Program-made: the position numbers and the translations under genes
Source of the DNA: Deinococcus sp. Leaf326
Lineage (GTDB): Bacteria > Deinococcota > Deinococci > Deinococcales > Deinococcaceae
DNA: 44,687 bases
Direction: 5' to 3'
Assembly (NCBI RefSeq): GCF_001424185.1
Contig: NZ_LMOM01000026.1
Span: 13,718 to 58,404, forward strand
The notes under the pieces: generated by a model
Told to the model about the DNA's origin: nothing
The model's database searches: none
What the model saw: the letters and a program-made list of their open reading frames with translations, nothing else
Shown: positions 15,967 to 24,421 of the stretch, one piece after another
Numbering within the stretch: position 1 is the first letter of the stretch
Layout of the letters: each line of letters opens with the position of its first letter

Positions 15967-15993
15967 GGGCGTAAACTTTTGATGTTTACGCCC
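15967..15993 (+). terminator. Perfect 10-pair hairpin between the secreted paralogues
   Basis: GGGCGTAAAC and GTTTACGCCC pair perfectly around a 7-base loop. No U-run follows, so it may be a weak terminator, an RNA end protector for the first gene, or a leader structure of the second. Confidence 0.5.
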
Positions 15994-16024
15994 GAAGCCA
16001 GTAATTCTGAGAAAGAGGTTTTCA

Positions 16025-16468
16025 ATGAAGAAGCATGCGTGTCACTTGTCCTTGCTCGCGCCGCTCGCCCTGGTGATGTTTGGGCTACCCGCACAGGCGA
16101 AGGCTGCGCCTCAAGTTGCGGCGATGTGCGCCGTACCCTTGACGCTGAATGGGGTCTGGCAAGCCGACGATGGGAGCACATATGTGTTTCGCCAGATCAA
16201 TAACCAGGTCTGGGGGTTAGGGCGGAGTAAGGACGGCAAGAGTTGGACGACTGTGTTCAATGGGACACGGAAGGGGCCGCGGGTCACTGGAAACTGGAGT
16301 GACATGACAGGCACCCGTCAGAGCAGTGGGACGGTCACCTTCCAGGCTGAGCGCCAGTACGGTTTCGCTGATTTCAAGCGGGTTGCCGCGACAGGTGCCT
16401 TCAGTGGTACCCGCTGGATGGCCACCTGCAATGACGCTCCCAACATTGCCAGGCCCTCACTCCCTTGA
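16025..16468 (+). CDS. Secreted protein of unknown function, paralogue 2
   Basis: A 147-residue protein with a signal peptide (MKKHACHLSLLAPLALVMFG, cleavage near AQAKA). It repeats the pattern of the gene before it: LNGVWQADDGSTYVFRQINN, LGRSKDGKSWTTVFNGTRKG and GTVTFQAERQYGFADFKR, with Cys in AAMCAVP and ATCNDAP. Identity between the two mature domains is high in these blocks. The gene ends 26 bases before the stop of ligA on the opposite strand. Function unknown. Confidence 0.8.
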   Translation: MKKHACHLSLLAPLALVMFGLPAQAKAAPQVAAMCAVPLTLNGVWQADDGSTYVFRQINNQVWGLGRSKDGKSWTTVFNGTRKGPRVTGNWSDMTGTRQSSGTVTFQAERQYGFADFKRVAATGAFSGTRWMATCNDAPNIARPSLP

Positions 16469-16494
16469 GGCACAAGAGCGTCTCTTTTCTGGCC

Positions 16495-18543
16495 TCAGAT
16501 GGAAGGTGCGCGACGCTTCTCCAACAAACTGTTTAACCCCGCCTCGTCGAGGACCGGTACCTTGAGCTCGTTCGCCTTCTCCAGCTTCCCGCCGGCATCC
16601 TCCCCAGCCACCAGGAAGCTGGTCTTCTTCGTGACACTCCCGGCCACCCGGCCCCCATACCGTTGCAGGTGGGCCTTGACCAGCTCCCGCGACTGCGAGA
16701 GCGTCCCCGTCACCACGAACGTCAGCCCCGCCAGTTGCTCCCCCGCTTGCACGTCCTCGCTCGGCCGTGGCGCGATCCCCGCCGCGAACAGGCGGGCGAT
16801 GAAGGCCTGCATGTCCGGCTCCGCCAGTCCCGCCACGATGCTCTCGGCCGTCTGCCGCCCCACGTCCGGAATCCTGGCGAGATCGTCGGCCGAGGCCTCC
16901 TGCACCGCTGTGAGCGACGGATAGAACCGCGCAATCCGGGTACTCGTGCCCTCGCCGACGAACGGCAGGCCCAGGGCCCGGATGAAGCGCCACAGCTCTT
17001 GGCTCTTGCTCGCCTGGATCTCAGCGACGAGCTTCTCGGCGTTCTTCTTGCCGACCCGACGCACGCTCCCGGTGGTGGTCTCCCCCATTTCCAGGTGCTC
17101 GACCTGCTCGGCGGTCAGGGCGTAGAGGTCCGCCGGGTCCTTCACCAGGCCACTGGCCACCAACTGCTCGACGAGACGTTCGCCCAGGCCCTTGATGTCC
17201 ATGACGTCGCGTGAGGCGAAGTAGCGCACCCGGAGCGTCGACTTCGCCGGGCAGACGGGGTTGGTGCAGAACGTTCCTGCTGCCCCCTCGTGCCGGACGG
17301 CCTCGTGCCCACAGACCGGGCAGTGCGTCGGGAACGCGTACGGCACGCTGTCGGCTGGCCGCTCCTCCAGGATCACGTTCAGGACCTCAGGGATGATGCC
17401 CCCCGACTTGTGCAGTCGCACGGTATCCCCGATGCGCAGGTCCAGGCCTCGGATGAAGTCCTCGTTGTGCAGGGTCGCACGGCTGACCGTCGTCCCCTCG
17501 AGCTGCACTGGCGCCAGGTCCGCGACCGGCGTGAGCTTGCCTGTACGCCCGGTCTGGATGCTGATGCCCTGCACGACCGTCTGCGCGACGTCGGCCGGAA
17601 ACTTATAGGCGGCGGCCCACTTCGGCGCCCGGCTGGTGAAGCCCGCCTCCGCCTGGAGGGCGAGATCGTCGAGCTTGATCACTGTCCCGTCCGCGTCAAA
17701 AGGCAGGGCCGCACGCTGGGCGGTCATCTCGGCGTGATAGGCGGCGGCGGCCACGCTACCGGTCACGTGCCGGGAGTACGTGCTCGTGGCGAAGCCATGC
17801 GTCTGGAGCCAGAGCAGCACGTCCCATTGCGTCCGCACGGGCACGCCGTCGTGCTTGCCCAGGGCGTACAGGATGACCTCCAGCCCCCGGCGTCGGGTTT
17901 CTTCTGGGTCTTTCTGCCGCAACGCCCCAGCAGCCCCGTTGCGGGGGTTCTTGAGCAGCGGCCGACCTTCTTCCTCGGCCTTGACGTTGTAAGCCAGGAA
18001 GGCCGCCTTGCTCATGTAGATCTCGCCCCGCACCTCCAGCTCTCCCTTCAGGCCCGGCAACTCGCGGGGGATGCCAGGGATGCCCTCGATGTTCGCCGTG
18101 ACCTTCTCGCCGGTCTCGCCGTCGCCCCGGGTCGCGGCCCACTGGAGTCGACCGTCCACGTAGTACAGGTTGATGCTCAGGCCGTCGATCTTCAGTTCGC
18201 AGGTGTAGGTGAAGGCTTGGCCGAGCGGGAGGTTCAGGGCGCGGGCGACCCGCTCGTCGAAGTGGGCGAGCTCATCGTCACTGAAGACGTTGTCGAGACT
18301 CGTCATGGGCGAGGGATGCCGGACCTTCTCGAACAGGGTGCTCGGGCGGCCGCCGACCGTCTGCGCCGGGGAGTCGGCCGTCACGAACTCGGGATGTTCG
18401 GCTTCGAGGGCGCGCAGCTCACGGGCCAGCAGGTCGTACTCGGCGTCGGTGACGGTCGGGGCATCCTGCTCGTAGTAGCGGCGGTTGTGCTCGGCCACTT
18501 CGGCGCGCAGCTGGGCATAGCGGTCAGCGGGGGTCTGGGTCAT
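16495..18543 (-). CDS. ligA: NAD-dependent DNA ligase
   Basis: A full-length 682-residue ligase. In order: the NAD-binding Ia region ([19 protein letters not shown]), the active-site Lys118 in CELKIDGLS, the OB fold, a four-Cys zinc site (HCPVCGH...[11 protein letters not shown]), HhH repeats ([17 protein letters not shown]) and a C-terminal BRCT domain. It seals nicks using NAD+. The ATG at 18541-18543 has CGGAG 5 bases before it. A chromosomal ligA is expected in any bacterium, so this is probably an extra plasmid copy. Its 3' end is duplicated as the relic at 11636-12040. Confidence 0.95.
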   Translation of the reverse strand: MTQTPADRYAQLRAEVAEHNRRYYEQDAPTVTDAEYDLLARELRALEAEHPEFVTADSPAQTVGGRPSTLFEKVRHPSPMTSLDNVFSDDELAHFDERVARALNLPLGQAFTYTCELKIDGLSINLYYVDGRLQWAATRGDGETGEKVTANIEGIPGIPRELPGLKGELEVRGEIYMSKAAFLAYNVKAEEEGRPLLKNPRNGAAGALRQKDPEETRRRGLEVILYALGKHDGVPVRTQWDVLLWLQTHGFATSTYSRHVTGSVAAAAYHAEMTAQRAALPFDADGTVIKLDDLALQAEAGFTSRAPKWAAAYKFPADVAQTVVQGISIQTGRTGKLTPVADLAPVQLEGTTVSRATLHNEDFIRGLDLRIGDTVRLHKSGGIIPEVLNVILEERPADSVPYAFPTHCPVCGHEAVRHEGAAGTFCTNPVCPAKSTLRVRYFASRDVMDIKGLGERLVEQLVASGLVKDPADLYALTAEQVEHLEMGETTTGSVRRVGKKNAEKLVAEIQASKSQELWRFIRALGLPFVGEGTSTRIARFYPSLTAVQEASADDLARIPDVGRQTAESIVAGLAEPDMQAFIARLFAAGIAPRPSEDVQAGEQLAGLTFVVTGTLSQSRELVKAHLQRYGGRVAGSVTKKTSFLVAGEDAGGKLEKANELKVPVLDEAGLNSLLEKRRAPSI

Positions 18544-18612
18544 GGGCACTCCGGATCAGGGTACGGGGAGATGACGAAAGGCAGCGCCAGAATAGGCGCT
18601 GCCTCAAGAGGG

Positions 18613-20358
18613 TCAGGCGGAGTGGGCGCGCTCGGCCGGCTCCAGATCCTCGGCACGGCTCAGGAGTTGCACCATCCGGTGGGGCACCTTCACGTGCTGA
18701 TCGGTGCAGGCCGCCACGATGCCCTGGACGGCCTTCAGGGTCCATTCGGTGAGGCGGGGCTCCGCGCCTAGGAAGCGCAGGAGGGCTTCATCGGCGGTCT
18801 CGTCGAGCGCCTCGGTCATGGAGTTCTTGCCCAGCAACAGCAGGCGGAGCAGCATCATGACCAGCCGTTCCACGTCCCCGAGCGTGGTGGCGCCGGTCAG
18901 GGCGTCATCGTGCAGGCCGATGTACCGCACGCCGTCCGTCCACGCGTCGGCGACATCGCTCTGTCCGGCGAGGAGGTCGAGCTCTCGCGGTCGGGGCAGG
19001 GTGTTGGCGTCCTGTTCGCGGCGGTACCGCCAGACGGTCGTCTGCAGGTCGCTGTTGACCGTGCGTAGGCCTTTCAGGACGGCCAGGGGGTAGCCCTTGG
19101 GTGTGGGCGAGAGGGTGTAGAAGCCCCGGAGCTGGGGCACGGCACGGGTGATGTCATCCTCGATCCGAGTCTTCTCAAGGGTATGACGGGGATCGAACGC
19201 CGCCACGACGTTGAATTGATACGCCTGCTTGAGGTAGCGAATGAGCACGTCGCCCAGTTCCCGGAGGGTGTCGACGTCCCAGCGTTCCAGGGTGCGGGCA
19301 TCGAGGACCGTGGCCATGCGGTTGTCCATCGCGCGGCGACTGAGGCTGGCGTGGGCGGGACTGTGGACGGTGAGGACCCCGGTCTTCTTGAGATCGATGG
19401 TCAGCTGCCCGAGCGTCAGGTGCTTGCCCGCCGCCGTGGTAAACAGCTTGAGTTTCTCGAAGTCCGCGTAATCAGCTTCGAGGATCACGACCTTCTGTGC
19501 AAAGAGGCGCAGGTCGGTTTCGGTCAGGCGGGTGGCATTGCTGCGGACACGCTCCTCACCGATCTGCTTGAGCTTGGCCTTCAGTCGCCGCCAGAGGCCG
19601 TCCGGTGTGGTGAGGATGTCATTGCGCGCCATGTTGAGCTGCAGGGCGTGGCCGGGTTTCGTGACGACGATGCCCGAACAGCCGACATGGTGGGTCAGCT
19701 CCGCGACGAACATGCCCATGTTGTAGACCTTCAGGCCGCCGTGTTCTTTCGAGAGGATCCAGGCCTCGTCGGTGACGTGCGTCCAAGTGGTGAGGGTGTC
19801 CGGGTGGGTGCTGACCTGCTTGCCGTTCACGAAGACCGGCACGGGACTGTACTTCACGAGATCGCTCAGGTGCTTGACGTGCTGATGCACTTCCCCCGTG
19901 TTGAGCGGTTCGTAGAAGGTGCCGGTGATGGTGGTGCCGGGCTCATCGGCGAGGCCTTCGCGGAGGTCGTAGTCCAGGCCGTTGGCGCGGATGTCGACGT
20001 GCATCTCGAAGGTGCGGGTGCGCCAGGTGGTGCGGGCGAAATTCCACTGCTGACCGCGGCCGATGCCGAACTCACCGTACAGGCGCTTGCCCGCTTCTTC
20101 CTGGGTGCCATGGTCGAAGCCGAAGACCGCGAAGTAGGCCTCGATCTCCTCAGAGCTCTGGAAACCCTTGCCGTTGTCCTGCACGACGTAGCCCTTGCGG
20201 TCGAGGGTGATGTCGATGCGGGTGGCGCCGGCGTCGATGCCGTTCATGATCGTTTCCATGAGGGCTTTGCCGAGACTGCCGGACTGGGCGGCGATCAGTT
20301 GGATGATGATGTTCTTGCTGACGGAGAAGCTGCGGCGGGTGGGGACTGGTGTGATCAT
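18613..20358 (-). CDS. GHKL-fold ATPase (Hsp90/MutL/gyrase-B type), GHKL1
   Basis: A 581-residue protein with the Bergerat ATP site: N box ETIMNGIDAGAT (Glu35, Asn39), G1 box VVQDNGKGF (Asp61), and G2 region YGEFGIGRGQQ (about 94-104). The remaining 450 residues do not match Hsp90, MutL or histidine kinases that I recognise, and no kinase His motif is visible. AAGGAG lies 6 bases before the ATG at 20356-20358; no other start is supported. It sits between ligA and the helicase relic. A second GHKL protein lies at 34723-36471. A role in DNA handling on this plasmid is inferred only from neighbours. Confidence 0.8.
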   Translation of the reverse strand: MITPVPTRRSFSVSKNIIIQLIAAQSGSLGKALMETIMNGIDAGATRIDITLDRKGYVVQDNGKGFQSSEEIEAYFAVFGFDHGTQEEAGKRLYGEFGIGRGQQWNFARTTWRTRTFEMHVDIRANGLDYDLREGLADEPGTTITGTFYEPLNTGEVHQHVKHLSDLVKYSPVPVFVNGKQVSTHPDTLTTWTHVTDEAWILSKEHGGLKVYNMGMFVAELTHHVGCSGIVVTKPGHALQLNMARNDILTTPDGLWRRLKAKLKQIGEERVRSNATRLTETDLRLFAQKVVILEADYADFEKLKLFTTAAGKHLTLGQLTIDLKKTGVLTVHSPAHASLSRRAMDNRMATVLDARTLERWDVDTLRELGDVLIRYLKQAYQFNVVAAFDPRHTLEKTRIEDDITRAVPQLRGFYTLSPTPKGYPLAVLKGLRTVNSDLQTTVWRYRREQDANTLPRPRELDLLAGQSDVADAWTDGVRYIGLHDDALTGATTLGDVERLVMMLLRLLLLGKNSMTEALDETADEALLRFLGAEPRLTEWTLKAVQGIVAACTDQHVKVPHRMVQLLSRAEDLEPAERAHSA

Positions 20359-20429
20359 GTGGCTCCTTATGGCGCTGGGCGATCTGTCCAGGCCCGGTCC
20401 AGGTGAAGGACCTGAATGCCACAAGAAAT

Positions 20430-20453
20430 CCCGCCCGGAAGGGCGGGGAGGGA
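20430..20453 (-). repeat. Start-proximal hairpin element 5
   Basis: CCCGCCC GGAA GGGCGGG GAGGGA on the plus strand, a 7-pair stem. It lies 71 bases upstream of the GHKL1 start, farther than most copies, and 25 bases from the end of the helicase relic. Confidence 0.5.
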
Positions 20454-20478
20454 GCCTCCCGGGGGAGGACGGAAGGGG

Positions 20479-20600
20479 TCAGCTGGTCTGGGCGGTGACG
20501 GTTCTTCGTGACGCACCGGAGCTTCGAGCAGGAGGTTGCCGGGGTCTCACGCTGTCCTGGGCTCAGACGCTTTACAGACGCTTGGGGTCTGGGTAAAGGC
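20479..20600 (-). pseudogene. Relic of the 3' end of helicase 2
   Basis: From TGA 20479 the minus strand aligns with the last codons of the helicase at 28807-30495. It reads PGNLLLEAPVRHEE against the intact PGSLIPEALVRHEE, then TVTAQTS-stop against TVTAQAS-stop after a one-base deletion. Similarity fades near 20600. It has the same orientation as the intact gene, with the arsenic region in between, mirroring the ligA relic. Confidence 0.8.
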
Positions 20601-20657
20601 AAAAAGGATCATGCGCTGCATAGCTGCCCCTGTGACCCTCCGGGTCAAAAGGAAGGG

Positions 20658-21209
20658 TTAGCTGAGGAGAATCGGGGCTTGGGGTATACAACAGCCAGAT
20701 TCAGGCGCGCATTCTTCTGTGGAAGCCTCAGCAGGCAGACCACACGCCGCTCCAGCCTTGCATTGCACCCCCGGAGTGCTGAGGTGAACGACGATCTGCT
20801 CGGAAGCAATATCTACATGGGTGACGTGATACTGCATTGCTGGCAGCGCCGTATTTCCGTATTCGAAGCGAATCTCTGCCTCAGGGCGGACCGGGATGTG
20901 CTTGATCACGCGGTCATAGATGGCCAGGAATTTCCGATTCGTCATGAAACCGGCTTTCGCCTCATCCGCGCTGCCGTCCATCAGTTGAATGACCGTCTCA
21001 CGCCAGGTGTTGGCTTTGCCGCCACAATCTATCGCCTCGATGGTGACGGCCTTGACCTCCGTCACGTGGTACCCCGCAGGGACAAGCACCGTGCCCTGTA
21101 GATGGAACTGGAGGGGACGCTGTGGCAGGGTGCGCAGCGCAGAAATCACTGCTTCGGTGGAGGTCTGCTCGGTGAGGCCGGGGATTACGGGCGACAGCGA
21201 CTGATTCAT
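20658..21209 (-). CDS. DUF6428-family protein, arsenic locus
   Basis: A 183-residue protein. Its centre ([20 protein letters not shown], then [12 protein letters not shown] and [20 protein letters not shown]) matches DUF6428, a family usually found beside ArsR regulators in arsenic loci. The C-terminus adds a Cys-rich tail (six Cys in about 30 residues, including a final CC pair), which might bind arsenite; that is inference. AAGGAGGA lies 6 bases before the ATG at 21207-21209. It is downstream of the ArsR gene on the same strand. Confidence 0.78.
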   Translation of the reverse strand: MNQSLSPVIPGLTEQTSTEAVISALRTLPQRPLQFHLQGTVLVPAGYHVTEVKAVTIEAIDCGGKANTWRETVIQLMDGSADEAKAGFMTNRKFLAIYDRVIKHIPVRPEAEIRFEYGNTALPAMQYHVTHVDIASEQIVVHLSTPGVQCKAGAACGLPAEASTEECAPESGCCIPQAPILLS

Positions 21210-21363
21210 GTGGGTCCTCCTTATCGTTTTTCTTCGATGAATAGGGGTAGGGCTTGAGGAAGCGTCAGCTGGCAAAGCCAGTGACATCCAGTTGGACTTC
21301 TTTAAGGGTGTGCTCTGGAGGCCGCGGAGTACCGCCCTGAGCGCTGTTCCAGAACGAACAGCC

Positions 21364-21690
21364 CTAGATGGCCTCTTTCTGCGCGATCGGGACCTGCGTC
21401 AGCAGCGCATCCAGCGCCGTGCGCGCGAAGTGCAGGCCCCGCTCACTCAGGGTGTAATAGGTCCATCGCCCGCGCTTCTCGGCGGTGACGAACCCAGCGT
21501 CGACCAGGATTTTCATGTGATGGCTGGTAGTGGCCTGACTGAGCCCGAGCCGTTCCTGCACGTCGCAGGTGCAGATGCCCTGCCCAGTCAAGCAGCATCC
21601 CGCGTCCGCTGTGGCCAGGAAGTGCAGGGCCTTGAGGCGGTGGACGTCGCCCAGCGCCTTGAACACCGCAGCCGTTCCATCGAAATCCAT
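21364..21690 (-). CDS. arsR: ArsR/SmtB-family metalloregulator
   Basis: A 108-residue winged-helix repressor. The helix-turn-helix reads [20 protein letters not shown] and the wing [15 protein letters not shown] Cys-rich sensor region lies just before the recognition helices ([15 protein letters not shown]), suitable for arsenite or a similar soft metal. Such proteins leave DNA when metal binds. It heads a minus-strand pair with the DUF6428 gene and follows the acetyltransferase by 40 bases. A candidate operator lies at 21692-21713. Confidence 0.9.
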   Translation of the reverse strand: MDFDGTAAVFKALGDVHRLKALHFLATADAGCCLTGQGICTCDVQERLGLSQATTSHHMKILVDAGFVTAEKRGRWTYYTLSERGLHFARTALDALLTQVPIAQKEAI

Positions 21691-21691
21691 A

Positions 21692-21713
21692 GATGCATCC
21701 TAAATGATACATC
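21692..21713. promoter_or_regulatory. Candidate ArsR operator
   Basis: GATGCATC-N6-GATACATC lies directly upstream of the arsR ATG. The near-palindromic halves and position fit an autoregulatory ArsR site; this is inference. Confidence 0.4.
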
Positions 21714-21729
21714 GAAGAATATCAATGGA

Positions 21730-22194
21730 TCAGCGAAAGGCCGTCCCTTCTCGCTCTAGCACCCGCCGCATCACCACCGCCGATCCTGGACAGCCGCTCT
21801 GCACCAGAGGTGAGCACCGTACCTCCTCCGGCAGTTCCGACCAAGACGTCTGGCCAAAGCCCCAGCGCTCAAACCAGTCCGCCGCCGTCGTGGTCAAAAG
21901 CACAAGCGTCTCCAGGCGCTGCCGCGCCGCGCGCTCGAGCGTGGCGTGCATCAGTGCCTCCCCACACCCGACACCTCGACGGTCAGAGCGCACCACGACC
22001 GAGCGCACCATCCCGACCGGTCCATAGAGTTCCAGCCCTGCCAGGCCGATGACCTCGCCCCCCTCTTCGGCAACGATGAACCCTGCCAGATCGTCTGGGA
22101 TGCCCGCCAGGGGCAACTCAGCCGCGCGCAACAACGTCACGCCTCTCGGCCAATCCGCGCGCCGCGCGTCCCGGACCGTCAGGCCGAGCTGCAC
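21730..22194 (-). CDS. arsN2: GNAT acetyltransferase, ArsN2-like
   Basis: A 154-residue GNAT protein. The acetyl-CoA loop is VVVRSDRRGVGCGEALM, followed by ARQRLETLVLLTTTAADWFE and RWGFGQTS, the pattern of the ArsN2-type acetyltransferases found in arsenic loci. The substrate in this group is not firmly known. It starts with GTG at 22192-22194, inside the last codons of the MarR gene, so the two are cotranslated. It is the only copy of this subtype here; a different GNAT (ArsN1-like) is divergent at 22729. Confidence 0.8.
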   Translation of the reverse strand: MQLGLTVRDARRADWPRGVTLLRAAELPLAGIPDDLAGFIVAEEGGEVIGLAGLELYGPVGMVRSVVVRSDRRGVGCGEALMHATLERAARQRLETLVLLTTTAADWFERWGFGQTSWSELPEEVRCSPLVQSGCPGSAVVMRRVLEREGTAFR

Positions 22195-22637
22195 GCCACA
22201 GCCTCCTGAGCTCGTGTTTCCGCTTCCAGCGCCCCAATCAGCAGCTCCAGTGCCCGTAGCACGTCCGCCTGCTCTTCCGCTGGGATCCGGTCCAGAAGGC
22301 GGGCCGACTGCTGGCTCAGCTTCCCATTGAGCGCCTGCGCTTGTGTCTGCCCCCTCTCCGTCAGGGTGAGCATCACCATCCGCCGGTCCAAAGCCTGGGA
22401 CTGCTTCTGCACCAGACCATCCTGGACTAACGCCTCGACGTTCCGGCTCATCCAGGCCTTGTCGGTTCCCAGCTCACGGGAGACTTCGGCGAGCGTCCGT
22501 GAGTCTTCCCGTTCCAAAAGGGTGAGGATCTGACACCGTGCCAGGCTCTGGATGCCGCACTCCTTCGCGGTCTTCTGTTGCAGGGCGGTGTGGAGACGAG
22601 TCATGTGCCGGAGGAGTCCAGTCGGGTCCTGAGTCAT
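22179..22637 (-). CDS. MarR-family regulator
   Basis: A 152-residue winged-helix regulator. ARCQILTLLEREDSRTLAEV, ELGTDKAWMSRNVEALVQDG and the wing QALDRRMVMLTLTERG are typical of MarR. AAAGGAG lies 7 bases before the ATG at 22635-22637. It is divergent from the ArsN1-like acetyltransferase and its dyad at 22650-22666 overlaps that gene's -35, so it probably represses both itself and arsN1. The inducer is unknown; an organoarsenical is a reasonable guess from context. Confidence 0.88.
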   Translation of the reverse strand: MTQDPTGLLRHMTRLHTALQQKTAKECGIQSLARCQILTLLEREDSRTLAEVSRELGTDKAWMSRNVEALVQDGLVQKQSQALDRRMVMLTLTERGQTQAQALNGKLSQQSARLLDRIPAEEQADVLRALELLIGALEAETRAQEAVACSSA

Positions 22638-22649
22638 CTACACTCCTTT

Positions 22650-22686
22650 CGTTGTACTTGACAACGATCTACCAAAACCGTACTTG
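22650..22686 (+). promoter_or_regulatory. arsN1 promoter overlapped by a MarR-type operator
   Basis: The dyad CGTTGT-N5-ACAACG (22650-22666) covers the -35 box TTGACA (22658-22663). A weak -10 (TACTTG at 22681) follows after a 17-base spacer. The layout would let a dimer bound to the dyad block the promoter. Confidence 0.5.
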
Positions 22687-22728
22687 TGGTGAAGTGTCGC
22701 TGTCAACCGCAACAATCTGGAGGTCACT

Positions 22729-23214
22729 ATGGTCCTAAACGAACCCCGTCCTGCCCGCCCAGCCGATGCCCCGGAGATCGCCCGGATCTATACCCAGGGC
22801 ATTGAAGACCGTAGCAGTACCTTCGAGACCCGCCCCCGTACAGCAGACGACGTCGCCTCTTGGTTTGATGGTCAACACCCGATCGTTGTCGTGGAACGGC
22901 AGGGACAGGTCATCGCCTTCGCCAGTACCAGTTTGTACCGGCCCCGCGAGTGCTATGCCGGGATTGCCGAATTCAGTGTGTATGTCGACCGTGCCGCCCG
23001 GGGAACGGGGGCTGGGAAGGCGGCCATGCAGGCGCTCCTGGCGGACGCACAGGCGGCTGGGTACTGGAAATTGCTCTCGCGTGTTTTTCCGGAGAACACC
23101 GCAAGCCGAAAGCTCCTGAGCTCTCTGGGTTTCCGTGAAGTCGGCCTCTATGAACGGCATGGCCAGCTCGATGGATTCTGGAAGGACGTAGTAATCGTCG
23201 AAAAACTGCTGTGA
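22729..23214 (+). CDS. arsN1: Arsinothricin/phosphinothricin-type N-acetyltransferase
   Basis: A 161-residue GNAT enzyme of the bar/ArsN1 group. Conserved blocks are RPADAPEIARIYTQGIEDRS, STFETRPRT, the acetyl-CoA loop AARGTGAGKAAMQALLADA and the end ENTASRKLLSSLGFREVGLY with ERHGQLDGFWKDVVIVEK. The group acetylates the amino group of phosphinothricin or arsinothricin. The arsenic setting favours arsinothricin, but sequence alone cannot separate the two. GGAGGT lies 6 bases before the ATG. Confidence 0.88.
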   Translation: MVLNEPRPARPADAPEIARIYTQGIEDRSSTFETRPRTADDVASWFDGQHPIVVVERQGQVIAFASTSLYRPRECYAGIAEFSVYVDRAARGTGAGKAAMQALLADAQAAGYWKLLSRVFPENTASRKLLSSLGFREVGLYERHGQLDGFWKDVVIVEKLL

Positions 23215-23242
23215 TCCTGGCCTGTATATGCTCGAATGAGAC

Positions 23243-23755
23243 ATGGCCCGTGCCACCCGGACGCTCAACCCCCTGCACTTCGAAGATCTGGAACCTCACC
23301 GCTTCGAGGACCTGGTCCGGCAGCTGGCCTACGAGTACCGACCCTGGAGCAGTATCGAGGCTACGGGCCGAGGTGGGGCCGACGATGGCATCGATATCCG
23401 GGCGTTCGAGCCGGGCAGTGCACGTCCGTTAGAAGAGGGTGACGAAGACGAGGACCTCCTCTCCGTGAACCCTGGACGGTTATGGATCATCCAGTGCAAG
23501 CGGGAGAGACGCATCGGTCCTGCACAAGTCCGGCGCTATGTGGAGGAAAGTGTGCAGGACCCCGACGCGCCTTACGGCTTTATCCTCGCGGCGGCCTGCG
23601 ACTTCAGCAAGAAAGGCTATGACGCCTTCCGGCTGGCTCTCATCGGGACTGGCGTACAGGAGTTCCATCTGTGGGGCAAGGCTGAGTTGGAAGACATGCT
23701 GTTCCAGCCGAAGAATGATCACTTACTCTTCGCATACTTTGGAATCAGTTTATAG
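23243..23755 (+). CDS. Mrr-like restriction endonuclease, N-terminal part
   Basis: The first 170 residues carry a PD-(D/E)xK nuclease of the Mrr type: FEDLVRQLAYEY, then GGADDGIDIR with the catalytic Asp, and WIIQCKRERRIG with the QxK motif. It would cut DNA, probably in a modification-dependent way, or act in plasmid or phage conflict. The frame stops at TAG 23753-23755, right after LLFAYFGISL, but the same frame continues at once with TRKRSKQNELRASLALRKRI. The stop therefore looks like a nonsense mutation in a longer gene (to 24421). No modification partner is nearby. Confidence 0.75.
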   Translation: MARATRTLNPLHFEDLEPHRFEDLVRQLAYEYRPWSSIEATGRGGADDGIDIRAFEPGSARPLEEGDEDEDLLSVNPGRLWIIQCKRERRIGPAQVRRYVEESVQDPDAPYGFILAAACDFSKKGYDAFRLALIGTGVQEFHLWGKAELEDMLFQPKNDHLLFAYFGISL

Positions 23756-23815
23756 ACCCGTAAGCGCTCGAAACAAAATGAGCTCAGGGCGAGTCTGGCT
23801 TTACGAAAACGGATC

Positions 23816-24421
23816 TTGCGTGCTTTTAAAAGCGAGAATGGTGAAATAGATCAAGAAGTTCTACTCCTGGATGCGGAGTGTACGGAGTACCCGTATGTCA
23901 GTCGAGTTCCAGATTTTGACAGGGTCGCTCCCTGGGGGATTTTCAGAGTCAGTTTCGTTCATCCCCAGCACTTTCTCGTCATTGAGCTCAAACGACAACT
24001 CGCCTATGCCGTAACGGATTCAGGGGCATGGGACGTTTTGGATCAAAGCAATATTCCCGTCACCCAGACTGACTTGTTTGAGGGACCAGATCGGATCATC
24101 GATTCGGAAGCGGGAAAGCGTTATCAGTTATGGCAAGGTAATGTTGCTCACCCAGAACGTGCCGAGCTGGTCACCATAACGCTGTTACCACTTGAACGCG
24201 TTGTTGGAATTCTCGAATCTGGCGATGTTGTCCACAAATTACCCATTTTATACATTCAAGCTGATAGTCAGGGCAGGCTGATCTCCGCAGAGACGAAACA
24301 AAGACTGGAATTTACCAGCTGGACTCATCAATACACTCTGAACCCTGATCCCAAAAAGCGCGTTCCCTTCTTTCAAAACCTTTCTAAGGAAGAGAACGCG
24401 CTGGATTCTTCGTCAAACTAA
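23816..24421 (+). pseudogene. C-terminal part of the Mrr-like protein, cut off by TAG
   Basis: This frame is the same as the endonuclease frame and is separated from it only by the TAG at 23753. It is shown from the first possible start (TTG 23816), but no ribosome site precedes it. The 200 residues (FVHPQHFLVIELKRQLAYAV, PVTQTDLFEGPDRIIDSEAG, TITLLPLERVVGI) appear beta-rich; I recognise no family. Base composition is richer in A and T than the flanks, which suggests transfer. Read together with the upstream part, it would make a protein of about 391 residues. Confidence 0.6.

Noticed and set aside
20640..20657. TGACCC-TCC-GGGTCA near 20631-20645 as a terminator of the DUF6428 gene.
   Set aside because: The T-run lies before the stem on the minus strand, not after it.
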